Assembly (NCBI GenBank): GCA_021793515.1
Contig: JAJYSP010000001.1
Coordinates: 118,874 to 182,873, forward strand
Source: Actinomycetes bacterium
GTDB taxonomy: Bacteria; Actinomycetota; Acidimicrobiia; Acidimicrobiales; RAAP-2
Length of the DNA stretch: 64,000 bases
Reading direction: 5' to 3'
The stretch's first letter is position 1, and each line of letters opens with the position of its first letter. The notes beneath the pieces are model-generated. The model was not told where the DNA came from. It made no database searches and saw only the letters and a list, made by a program, of their open reading frames with translations. A program made the position numbers and the translations under genes. Below are positions 49,157 through 57,005 of this stretch, in pieces.

Positions 49157-50582
49157 CGCCGACCTGACGCACCGTTCGATCATCGAACGGATCCTGCACC
49201 CGCCGCTCACCGAACGGCCGTTCTGGATCATCCAGGCCACCGTGCTGCTCATCGTGGGCGTGCACTACTTCGTAGACCTGCACCCCTCGTTGATCAACCA
49301 GTCGCTGCCGACCGGTGTCCCCGTAGCCATCCTCGTCATCCCCATCGGGTACGCGGCACTGCGCTACGGCCTCGCCGGATCGGCGGCCACCACGATCTGG
49401 ACGCTCATCCTCTGGCTCCCCGACCTGACCCTCCCCCACGACGAGGGCCACGCCGGCGACGACCTGGTGAACTTCGCGATCATCATCCTCGTCGCGATCA
49501 TCTTCGGGCGCCGGATCGAGACCGAGCGACTCACCCAACAGCGCATCGACGAGGCCGCCGCCCGCACACTCGCGATCGAGGCGGGGTACCGTCGCCTCTT
49601 CGAGTCGAACCGTGCGCCGATCGTGGTGATCGACGATCACGGCGTCGTCACCGACGCCAACCCGGCGGCGACGACGCTGCTCGGCGCCGCGGTCGTCGGG
49701 CGCGCCATCGCCGCGGTGCTGAACGACGACCTCGAAATCGGGGCGCTGTCGGGGCGCGTGCTCTCGCTCGCCGACAGCCACGACTACCGCCTCGACGTCG
49801 TCACCCTGCCATTGGACACGACCGCGCCGCGTCGTCAGATCACCTTCGAGGACATCACCGAGGAGCGCAACGAGGAGCGGCGGGCGCGCCAGTTCGCCCA
49901 ACAGGTGATCCAGGTGGAGGAGGACCAGCGCCGTCGCCTCGCCCGTGAACTGCACGACGAGCCACTCCAACTCTTCTTGCATCTCGCCCGCAGGCTCGAG
50001 ACCCTCGGCAATACGGGCGGCGTCCCCGAAACCGTCGCGACGGGGCTCGCCGAGACGCGCAACCAGGCGCTCGACGCCGCAGCACGACTCCGCACACTCG
50101 CTCGCGACCTGCGCCCACCAGCGTTGGATCAGCTGGGGCTCGTGGCGGCACTCTCGAGCCTCGTCGCGGACATCGATGACGAGGGAGCCGAGTCGACGCA
50201 CCTCAGCGTGCAGGGCTCGCCGACGCGACTCTCGTCGGACGTCGAACTCGGTGCCTTTCGCATCGTTCAGGAGTCGTTGCGCAACGCCCAGCGCCACGCC
50301 AACGCCCACCACCTGCGGGTGAACGTCGAGTTCCAGGAGGCGGCACTGCACGTGACGATCGTCGACGACGGCACGGGCTTCGACCAGCGCCGGGCCATCC
50401 GATCCGATGGCGAGACGCCGTCGCTGGGCATCGTCGGCATGCGCGAGCGCGCGCGACTGCTCGGGGGCTCACTCACCGTGCAGTCCACGGCCGGCGTGGG
50501 CACCGTCGTCGAAGCGACTCTCCCCTTCGAGCCCCAGCCCTCGGGCGTCGTCGGGACGGGGTCAGCGCCACGAGTATCGTGA
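49140..50582 (+). CDS. NarX/LiaS-type sensor histidine kinase with PAS domain
   Basis: A 480-residue kinase: four predicted membrane segments (~29-125), a PAS domain (~145-240; FESNRAPIVVIDDHGVVTDANP), and a HisKA_3 dimerisation helix with phosphoacceptor His272 (RRRLARELHDEPLQLFLHLA). A HATPase domain follows (IVQESLRNAQRHANAHHL; VTIVDDGTGFD; GIVGMRERARLLGG). There is no large periplasmic sensor, so signals may be membrane-borne or redox-linked through PAS. It starts inside the response-regulator gene. Confidence 0.92.
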   Translation: MTSSTNADLTHRSIIERILHPPLTERPFWIIQATVLLIVGVHYFVDLHPSLINQSLPTGVPVAILVIPIGYAALRYGLAGSAATTIWTLILWLPDLTLPHDEGHAGDDLVNFAIIILVAIIFGRRIETERLTQQRIDEAAARTLAIEAGYRRLFESNRAPIVVIDDHGVVTDANPAATTLLGAAVVGRAIAAVLNDDLEIGALSGRVLSLADSHDYRLDVVTLPLDTTAPRRQITFEDITEERNEERRARQFAQQVIQVEEDQRRRLARELHDEPLQLFLHLARRLETLGNTGGVPETVATGLAETRNQALDAAARLRTLARDLRPPALDQLGLVAALSSLVADIDDEGAESTHLSVQGSPTRLSSDVELGAFRIVQESLRNAQRHANAHHLRVNVEFQEAALHVTIVDDGTGFDQRRAIRSDGETPSLGIVGMRERARLLGGSLTVQSTAGVGTVVEATLPFEPQPSGVVGTGSAPRVS

Positions 50583-50616
50583 CCTCTAGTCACCGTTTTC
50601 AATGAGGGAGGACCAC

Positions 50617-51795
50617 ATGTCCCGTAGCGTTATCGTCGCCGGTGCGCGCACCGCCATCGGCAAACTCGCGGGCGGCTTCGCCACCCTGAGCGCCCAAGAC
50701 CTCGGTGGCGCCGCGATCAAGGGCGTGCTCGAGCGCACGGGCGTGGACCCCGCGACCATCGACGCCGTGCTGATGGGTCAGGTCATCCAGGCCGGCCAGG
50801 GTCAGATCACCGCTCGCCAGGCGGCAGTGAAGGGCGGCATACCCATGACCGTCCACGCCACGACCATCAACAAGGTCTGTCTGTCGGGCCTGCAGACGAT
50901 CTACCTCGCCGACCTGATGATCCGTGCCGGTGAGGCTGACATCATCATCGCCGGTGGCATGGAGTCCATGACCAACGCGCCGTATCTCTTGCCTGGCGCA
51001 CGCGCCGGCTACCGCATCGGGGACCAGACCGTGGTCGACTCGATGATGTTCGACGGACTGACCTGCGCCTTCGATCAGTGCGCGATGGGACTCGCCACCG
51101 AGCGCTACAACGCCGGACGCATCTCGCGGGCCCGCCAGGACGAGTTCTCCGCGCGAAGCCACCAGTTGGCGGCGGCGGCCATCGCGGCCGGTCGGTTCGC
51201 TGAGGAAATCGTGCCCGTCGCCGTACCACAGCGCAAGGGCGACCCGCGCATCGTCGACACCGACGAGGGCGTGCGCGCCGAGACGACCGCGGAGTCACTG
51301 TCCAAGCTGCGCGGCGCCTTCGAGAAGGACGGCACCATCACCGCCGGCAACGCCTCACAGATCTCTGACGGTGCGGCCGCGGTGCTCGTGATGTCAGCCG
51401 AACGTGCGGCCCAGCTTGGGCTCACACCGATCGGCGAACTCGTGAGCTACGGCCAAGTCGCCGGTCCGGACCCGTCACTGCTGGCCCAGCCATCCAACGC
51501 CATCGCTAAGGCCGCCGCCCGCGCCGGCCTCGACCCCAAGGCCATGGACCTCTACGAGATCAACGAGGCCTTCGCCGCCGTCGGCCTCGCCTCGTCAGAC
51601 GACCTCGGTCTGGACGAGTCCAAGGTCAATGTCAATGGTGGCGCAATCGCGCTCGGCCACCCGGTCGGTATGTCGGGGACGCGCATCGCCCTTTCGGCGC
51701 TGATGGAACTGCGTCGACGTGGTGGTGGGATGGCCGCCGTCGCCCTGTGCGGCGGTGGTGGTCAGGGTGACGCCGCGATCCTGCGATCGCTGTAA
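50617..51795 (+). CDS. Acetyl-CoA acetyltransferase (thiolase)
   Basis: A 392-residue biosynthetic-type thiolase. The nucleophilic Cys lies in [16 protein letters not shown] (~residue 88), the catalytic His in [16 protein letters not shown], and the second Cys in [12 protein letters not shown]. It condenses two acetyl-CoA to acetoacetyl-CoA, the first step toward the hydroxybutyryl-CoA dehydrogenase and Ccr encoded 8-14 kb away. The start at [11 protein letters not shown] is preceded by GGGAGG; a spurious in-frame start lies 15 bases upstream. Confidence 0.94.
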   Translation: MSRSVIVAGARTAIGKLAGGFATLSAQDLGGAAIKGVLERTGVDPATIDAVLMGQVIQAGQGQITARQAAVKGGIPMTVHATTINKVCLSGLQTIYLADLMIRAGEADIIIAGGMESMTNAPYLLPGARAGYRIGDQTVVDSMMFDGLTCAFDQCAMGLATERYNAGRISRARQDEFSARSHQLAAAAIAAGRFAEEIVPVAVPQRKGDPRIVDTDEGVRAETTAESLSKLRGAFEKDGTITAGNASQISDGAAAVLVMSAERAAQLGLTPIGELVSYGQVAGPDPSLLAQPSNAIAKAAARAGLDPKAMDLYEINEAFAAVGLASSDDLGLDESKVNVNGGAIALGHPVGMSGTRIALSALMELRRRGGGMAAVALCGGGGQGDAAILRSL

Positions 51796-51796
51796 T

Positions 51797-52309
51797 TCAC
51801 GGGACGAAGTGCTCGACCACGTCGTAGTGGGCTAGTCCCACCGGGCGGTCGTCGGGTAGCAACAACACAAAGGCACCGGCCAACGGGTAGTGGCCGTGTC
51901 GCAAGTCCTTCGGGGCGCTGCGCGCGAGACTGAGCACCAGTTCGAGGACCGTCGGGTTGTGCGCGACGACGAGCAACGACGTCGTGACGGGGTCAATCGC
52001 CGCGAGGTCGATCAAGACATCCTCGGCCGAGACGTCGCGCGTCCCGTTGTAAATCAGGTCACTGAACTCGTGGTGCGCGACGAAGTCCGTCCCGTCAAAG
52101 GCGAGCGCGAAGGTCTCGCGAGTTCGCGCGGCTGAACTGACCAGTGCGGTCGTGGGGCCGTAGGCGCCGAGGGAGTTGGGGTCACTCGCCCACGCTCGCA
52201 GCGCGGCGCACTGGTCGCGACCGCGCTCGGCGAGTACACGGTCGATGTCGCGGCCACCCGGTATAGCGGGGACGGCCTTCGCGTGACGCACGACGGTCAG
52301 ATAGCGCAC
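51797..52309 (-). CDS. SixA-like histidine phosphatase
   Basis: A 170-residue phosphoglycerate-mutase-superfamily phosphatase. RYLTVVRHAKAVP carries the RH catalytic motif, and VVAHNPTVLELVLSLA has the second His. E. coli SixA removes phosphate from phospho-His proteins; the target here is unknown. The GTG start at VRYLTVV is supported by CAGACT exactly 6 bases upstream. It is convergent with the thiolase gene, one base apart. Confidence 0.85.
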   Translation of the reverse strand: MRYLTVVRHAKAVPAIPGGRDIDRVLAERGRDQCAALRAWASDPNSLGAYGPTTALVSSAARTRETFALAFDGTDFVAHHEFSDLIYNGTRDVSAEDVLIDLAAIDPVTTSLLVVAHNPTVLELVLSLARSAPKDLRHGHYPLAGAFVLLLPDDRPVGLAHYDVVEHFVP

Positions 52310-52375
52310 GCCACCAGTCTGTCGGATACCTGGACCGCCCGCTGACCGCACACGATTTTCCCAGCGAGCGCTCGA

Positions 52376-52978
52376 TCAATCGCCGAGCACGTGGCGACCG
52401 TCGATCGCCCGGCCGAGGGTCAGGTCATCGGCGAACTCGAGGTCGCCGCCGACCGGCAAGCCGCTCGCCGGCTGTGAGACCACGAGGCCCGGGACCTTGA
52501 GGAGACGACTGAGGTACATGGCGGTGGCGTCACCCTCGACGTTGGAGTTGAAGCACAGGATGACCTCCTTCACGGGACCGTTCAAGCGCTGGACGAGTTC
52601 TTGGATCCGGAGCCGATCGGGCGTGACGCCCTCGAGTGGATTAAGCACTCCGTGCAGCACGTGATACGTCCCGTGGAAGGCGCCCGAGCGTTCCACTGCG
52701 ACGACGTCGGGCGGGCTCTCGACGACACACACGATCGTCTGATCACGTCGCGTGTCCGCACAGATCGGGCAGAGCCCGCCGACCTCGGCGATGTTGCAGC
52801 AGCGTTCACAGAAAGCGAGCTTGGACTTCATGTCATCGAGCGAGCGCGCAAGACGAAGCACGTCCTCGGCCGGTTGACGCATGAGCCAGAAGGCGATGCG
52901 CTGAGCCGATTTCGGTCCGACACCGGGAAAGCGACCGAGCTCGTCGACGACCGCCTGGAGCGGTGGTGGGTAGTTCAC
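52376..52978 (-). CDS. recR: Recombination mediator RecR
   Basis: A 200-residue RecR, which with RecO/RecF loads RecA at gaps. It shows the helix-hairpin-helix GRFPGVGPKSAQRIAFWLM, the zinc finger Cys-x2-Cys...Cys-x2-Cys (FCERCCNI...LCPIC), the TOPRIM domain (VCVVESPPDVVAVERSG) and a C-terminal Walker-B-like segment. The GTG start overlaps the dnaX stop by 4 bases, the classic dnaX-recR coupling; no YbaB-type gene sits between them. Confidence 0.96.
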   Translation of the reverse strand: MNYPPPLQAVVDELGRFPGVGPKSAQRIAFWLMRQPAEDVLRLARSLDDMKSKLAFCERCCNIAEVGGLCPICADTRRDQTIVCVVESPPDVVAVERSGAFHGTYHVLHGVLNPLEGVTPDRLRIQELVQRLNGPVKEVILCFNSNVEGDATAMYLSRLLKVPGLVVSQPASGLPVGGDLEFADDLTLGRAIDGRHVLGD

Positions 52979-54702
52979 GAGATCTCCTCGGCTCCGGGGA
53001 ACATCTCGGTGATGAGATGATCAGCCACTGAATCAACTACCACGACCGGGTCATCGTCATTGACGATGACATCCTCGTCGACGGGCGCCGGTGTCCGAGT
53101 ACTCGACCGCGTCGGGCTGGGTGCGGGTGAGGTCGGCAGGGTGGCGTCAACCTCCCAGACCACGTCGACCGGGGCGTGGAACTCGTGCTCGAGGGCACCG
53201 CGCAGGCCCTGCTGGATCCGATCGGTGTTCTGTCGCAACTCCTCGGTAGCTACCACGAGCACGAGTTGTGTGCCATCGAAGGACCGCACGTGGGCGCTTC
53301 GCAACAAGAGCTGTGCCGCGCGCGACGTGCGCGGCACCACCTTGGTGAGGAAACGATCACGCAGCGACTCGGGGTCTTCGTCTGGCGCCACCCGGCTATC
53401 GGGCGCCGGAGGGGCGGTCATCGCCGGCGACGGCGCCGGCGATGGTGCTGCCGTCGGCGTCGGTGGGGCGGGGGTTGGGGTCGGGATTCGTGGCGTTGAT
53501 TCCCGCTTCACCGTCGCGGCCGCGCCGATCGGTGGGAGAGCTGGGGCGGGCGGCGGCGGGGGTGTAGCCGCGCGGTTGACACCACGTTCCAGCCACGTAA
53601 GCCGCTCATCGAGTGCCTCGATGGAGTGATCAAGGTCGGGGCGGGCCAGGCGCACCAATGCGACCTCGAGGACGACGACTTTGTCGGGAGCACTCTTCAT
53701 CTCGCGCATCGCACGCCCAACGGTCTCGAGGATCCGCACCGTTCGCGCGAGACCAAGCCGGGTCCCCCAGTCGGCGAGCCGCTGACGGTCCGTGTCGACG
53801 GCGTCGGCGACGTCGGGGGCGACTTGAAGCAGGAAAACCTGGCGAACGTCACTCACAAAACTTTCGGCGAGTTGTTCCGGGTCCCACCCCTCGCGCAGGA
53901 GCAGCGCCAACGAGCGAATGGCCGCGGCTGTGTCACCGCGCTCGAGCGCGTCTAACAGGTCGTCGAACCGGGGCTGGGTGTCGACGAGCGAACCCGTCGC
54001 GATCAGCTGGTCGAGGGCGCTCAGCGCGTCGCGCGCGGAACCCCGTCCCAACCGCACGGCGGCCTCGATCGTCCCTTCGTCGACGTCGAGACCCGCGGCA
54101 CCCTGAACATCGTGCAGCAAGGTCGACAGCGTGTCGCCGGCAATGAGTCGGAACTCGAGGTGCTGGGTCCTCGATCGGATCGTCGGCAGCACCTTGTGCG
54201 GGTCGGTCGTCGCCAGCACGAACACCACGTGAGACGGTGGTTCCTCGAGCGTCTTTAAGAGAGCAGCCGACGCGGACTTGGAGAGCTGGTGGACTTCGTC
54301 GACGATGTAGACCTTCCACCGTCCCGGGGTCCCGTGCCACGCGCCCGCGGTGATCTCACGAACGTCGTCGACGCCATTGTTGGACGCGGCGTCGAGCTCC
54401 ACGACGTCGAGGGACGACCCCTTGGTGATAGCGACGCAACTCGCGCACTCATTGCACGCGTCGCCATCGAGGGGGTGCTCACAGTTCAATGCCTTGGCCA
54501 AGATGCGAGCGGTCGTCGTCTTGCCGGTGCCCCGCGGTCCCGAGAAGAGGTACGCGTGCACGATGCGGCCATTGCGCGTCGCCCCTTGCAACGCCCGCAC
54601 CACGTGATCCTGGCCACGGAGCTCGGCGAATCGACCCGGTCGGAACCGCCGGTAGAGGGCGGTGACCCCGTCGAGCGAGGTGGGCGTTTTCGCGTCGGTC
54701 AT
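52975..54702 (-). CDS. dnaX: DNA polymerase III subunit gamma/tau
   Basis: A 575-residue clamp-loader subunit. Walker A GPRGTGKTTTARILA is near residue 49, the zinc module CEHPLDGDACNECASC follows, Walker B is IVDEVHQLS, and the SRC motif is in GRGSARDALSALDQ. A Pro/Ala/Thr-rich linker (~385-440) leads to a tau-like C-terminus. The start MTDAKTPTSLDG is placed at 54702 because TAGCAT lies exactly 6 bases before it; two codons upstream are also open. The SRP RNA gene ends about 19 bases upstream. Confidence 0.95.
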   Translation of the reverse strand: MTDAKTPTSLDGVTALYRRFRPGRFAELRGQDHVVRALQGATRNGRIVHAYLFSGPRGTGKTTTARILAKALNCEHPLDGDACNECASCVAITKGSSLDVVELDAASNNGVDDVREITAGAWHGTPGRWKVYIVDEVHQLSKSASAALLKTLEEPPSHVVFVLATTDPHKVLPTIRSRTQHLEFRLIAGDTLSTLLHDVQGAAGLDVDEGTIEAAVRLGRGSARDALSALDQLIATGSLVDTQPRFDDLLDALERGDTAAAIRSLALLLREGWDPEQLAESFVSDVRQVFLLQVAPDVADAVDTDRQRLADWGTRLGLARTVRILETVGRAMREMKSAPDKVVVLEVALVRLARPDLDHSIEALDERLTWLERGVNRAATPPPPPAPALPPIGAAATVKRESTPRIPTPTPAPPTPTAAPSPAPSPAMTAPPAPDSRVAPDEDPESLRDRFLTKVVPRTSRAAQLLLRSAHVRSFDGTQLVLVVATEELRQNTDRIQQGLRGALEHEFHAPVDVVWEVDATLPTSPAPSPTRSSTRTPAPVDEDVIVNDDDPVVVVDSVADHLITEMFPGAEEIS

Positions 54703-54720
54703 TCCCAAATGCTAATGGGG

Positions 54721-54872
54721 GCCTGTTCGAGGCCGGAGTCCAAAGCGATGGCCAGGCTGACCGTGGCACCCAGTCTGATCCGCTGAGAGCTGCTGGCTTC
54801 CACCCCTGACTCGGTTCACGAACGACCGTCGCACGGGACCCGGCCACCGCTTTGGACTCCGGCCCGAACAGG
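54721..54872 (-). ncRNA. ffs: Signal recognition particle RNA
   Basis: About 152 nt forming one long hairpin: CCTGTTCG plus GGCCGGAGTCCAAAGCG at the 5' side pair with the 3' side (one bulge). The SRP54/Ffh-binding helix 8 is clear: GTCAGG, stem GGT, tetraloop GGAA, stem GCC, AGCAGC. The apical stem differs in sequence from the common TCC-GGAA-GGA version but keeps pairing. Ends are approximate. Location just upstream of dnaX is a known bacterial arrangement. Confidence 0.88.
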
Positions 54873-54939
54873 TTACCGTCTCGAGTCGCAAGATACCTCG
54901 GCTAGCCTTTCTCGGTACTCGTCGCACCGACGAGTCGCT

Positions 54940-55024
54940 GGAGGAGTGCGAGAGCGGCCGAATCGGCACGATTGGAAATCGTGTGTAGGGCAACCTACCG
55001 TGGGTTCAAATCCCACCTCCTCCG
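54940..55024 (+). tRNA. tRNA-Ser (anticodon GGA)
   Basis: An 85-nt class II tRNA: acceptor GGAGGAG/CTCCTCC, anticodon stem CACGATT-GGA-AATCGTG, variable arm GTAGGGCAACCTAC, T-arm GTGGGTTCAAATCCCAC, discriminator G, no encoded CCA. It is divergent from the SRP RNA/dnaX block and marks the left border of the accessory region. Confidence 0.95.
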
Positions 55025-55182
55025 CCGCGGGCTGTTTACGAAAGTAGACCCCAACTACTTACGAAAGTCCGGGGAACGAGCCCCCGAGCGGGCATCACGG
55101 TCCATCTCAGCCCGCGAGACATCTTTGGTCGGCTCCAAGCGGACGGGACCAAGCGCGCAAGCGGATGAACGTAACGGAAACG

Positions 55183-55211
55183 GCCCGCGGGACGTGACTC
55201 GTCCCGCGGGC
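55183..55211. terminator. Perfect hairpin after the transposase gene
   Basis: A 12-bp inverted repeat with a 5-base loop (55183-55194 with 55200-55211) lies 25 bases beyond the transposase stop. It can terminate the transposase transcript and anything reading on from tRNA-Ser. The rest of 55025-55235 holds only two copies of TTACGAAAGT (55036-55045, 55059-55068). Confidence 0.7.
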
Positions 55212-55235
55212 TGCTAACTGGAGTGGACTCCTCGC

Positions 55236-57005
55236 CTACGTGGCGGGGTCGTCGGGTGGGTCGTCGAAATCGAACGGTTCGGCCAGGCGGATCTCACCGT
55301 TCTCGTCGAGTTCCTCGAAGCCGTAATCCTCGGGGAACGGGGAACAGAGCGGGTCCGACGTGAGGGCGACGCGTTCGGCCCATTTGCGCACCAGACGGAT
55401 ATTGGCGGCCACCGCCTCGAACGTGAGCATCAGGCTCGTCTTGACGAGGCCGACGACACGGCAGAAGGTGCGCTTGATGTTCTGGGTGCTCGGGTTGCGC
55501 AGATTCCCGAAGATGCCTTCGATGGCGCTGCGCCGAGCGTAGGAATTAATCCACTTGGGCGATCGCCACGGGTCTCGCTGGCGGAGCTTCGCCAGCACGG
55601 GTCCCGGAACGACGATCGTCGCTTGGCGACAACACTTCGGTGCGGTGGCGAGCGGACCGGGGTTCTCAACCACCGGTCGGTCCGCTGGGTAGTTCTCGGA
55701 CAGTGGGCACAGCTGACACTTGAGCTTGCCCGCCTTACCCGGGCAGATCCACTGTGTCTGGAAGGGGTCGCTCTTCGTGGGCGTGTTCTGGTTGAACACG
55801 AAAGCGTGTTCCTGGAGCTTGGCGTTTCGGGCCAGAAACACTTCCAGTGCCTTGGTGTTGTACTCGTGGTTCAGACGCTCTTCGTTGGTGGCCTTCTTTC
55901 TCAGCTGACCAACCTTGAAGTGTGGCGGTGGAGGGTTGTCGAACAACTCATCGGGCGTCGCAACGCAATACAGCATGCCACCGAAGACGCGGATTCCTTC
56001 GTAGTCCTTCACTCCCTGGTCGCTCGGATGGATGTCCTGGACCTGGCTGATGCCGCGCTGGTGGAGTTCCGTCGCCCAGTCCTCGGGACTCTTGTAGGAG
56101 AAGCCTCGGTCGACGAGCAGTTCGTCGATCTTGTAGCCCTCCTCGACCAGACGGTCGAGCGCGCCCAGCGTGGGATTCGACGTGTCGCCGGCCGCCGGGC
56201 GCAGTGTCATCGAGAGCAGGAGTTTGGGCATCTCGTCGGGATCGGCCCCGACCGGTAGCACCGCCACACCCGCGAAGAGGTCGTAGCCGAAGAGCTTCGT
56301 CGACTTGTTGTCGTGGGTCTTGGTCCGGTATCCAAGGTGGGCGTCACGGTCGAAGGAGGTGGCTTGACGAACTTCCTTCTTTCCTCGCTTGGACCGGCCC
56401 TTCTTCGACTTCTCCTTGTCGATGACCTCACGGACCTCGTTCATCGCCGCTTCCACGTCATCGAGGTCCGCGTCAACCGCGTCGCTCGTGGCGGTGGCCG
56501 CCCACCTCGGCTTGCCGAATGACTCCACACCCGAGCTATCCCAGGCGATCGAGATATTCTTCGGCATCATCTGCGGGTGCGACGCCCGGATGAGTTTGTC
56601 GATAATTGCTTGGAGGGCCTCGCTACGGATCTCGCGCTCCACATCGGTGAGGTCCGGCGCGTAGGCCACCGAGAACTCGAGGCGCTTCTCGATGGCGCTG
56701 AGCAAATAGCGAACCTGGCGAATGGTGATGGGCTTGCTCTGCTTGCCCGACTGGCTCTTTACGCGAGTCCCCAGCGCGTTCTGCACCGAGGGAGCGATCC
56801 ACTTCGTCAGCGCCTTGTGTACGTTGTCGAGCGTGAGGGTGCGACCATCCAAGGCGACGAGCACGGCCCCAGTAAAGAAGACCTCGGCGGAGAGTTCGCG
56901 CGGCCGACCAGTGTGGTGGGGCACGAGAATCTTCTCGACGTCGTCGGCCACGCCGCTTCGACGAACGGTCTTCATGACCAACTCGACTTCGCAGCGCCGA
57001 GTCAC
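55236..57005 (-). CDS. DDE-type transposase
   Basis: A 589-residue transposase. Candidate acidic residues: SIAWDSSGVESFG (~residue 157), KIDELLVDRGFSYKSPEDW (~300) and SYARRSAIEGIFGNLRN (~510, the Y-x2-R-x-x-x-E signature of the IS4/IS1182-like group). A Cys-rich stretch (CPGKAGKLKCQLCPL) between the second and third may bind zinc. The acidic C-terminus is unusual. Its GTG overlaps the upstream recombinase-like gene by 4 bases, so the two are made together. It is full length and apparently intact. Confidence 0.8.
   Translation of the reverse strand: MTRRCEVELVMKTVRRSGVADDVEKILVPHHTGRPRELSAEVFFTGAVLVALDGRTLTLDNVHKALTKWIAPSVQNALGTRVKSQSGKQSKPITIRQVRYLLSAIEKRLEFSVAYAPDLTDVEREIRSEALQAIIDKLIRASHPQMMPKNISIAWDSSGVESFGKPRWAATATSDAVDADLDDVEAAMNEVREVIDKEKSKKGRSKRGKKEVRQATSFDRDAHLGYRTKTHDNKSTKLFGYDLFAGVAVLPVGADPDEMPKLLLSMTLRPAAGDTSNPTLGALDRLVEEGYKIDELLVDRGFSYKSPEDWATELHQRGISQVQDIHPSDQGVKDYEGIRVFGGMLYCVATPDELFDNPPPPHFKVGQLRKKATNEERLNHEYNTKALEVFLARNAKLQEHAFVFNQNTPTKSDPFQTQWICPGKAGKLKCQLCPLSENYPADRPVVENPGPLATAPKCCRQATIVVPGPVLAKLRQRDPWRSPKWINSYARRSAIEGIFGNLRNPSTQNIKRTFCRVVGLVKTSLMLTFEAVAANIRLVRKWAERVALTSDPLCSPFPEDYGFEELDENGEIRLAEPFDFDDPPDDPAT

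Noticed and set aside
54995..55024. Possible attachment-site duplication of the tRNA-Ser 3' end for an integrative element
   Set aside because: No second copy of the tRNA 3' segment was seen in 55025-64000; a copy outside the window cannot be excluded.
55036..55068. Two copies of TTACGAAAGT next to tRNA-Ser as possible transposon ends, with an ACTTTCGT at 61957
   Set aside because: No inverted partner was found near the right side of the transposase pair, and the match at 61957 is only 8 bases, within chance for this length.
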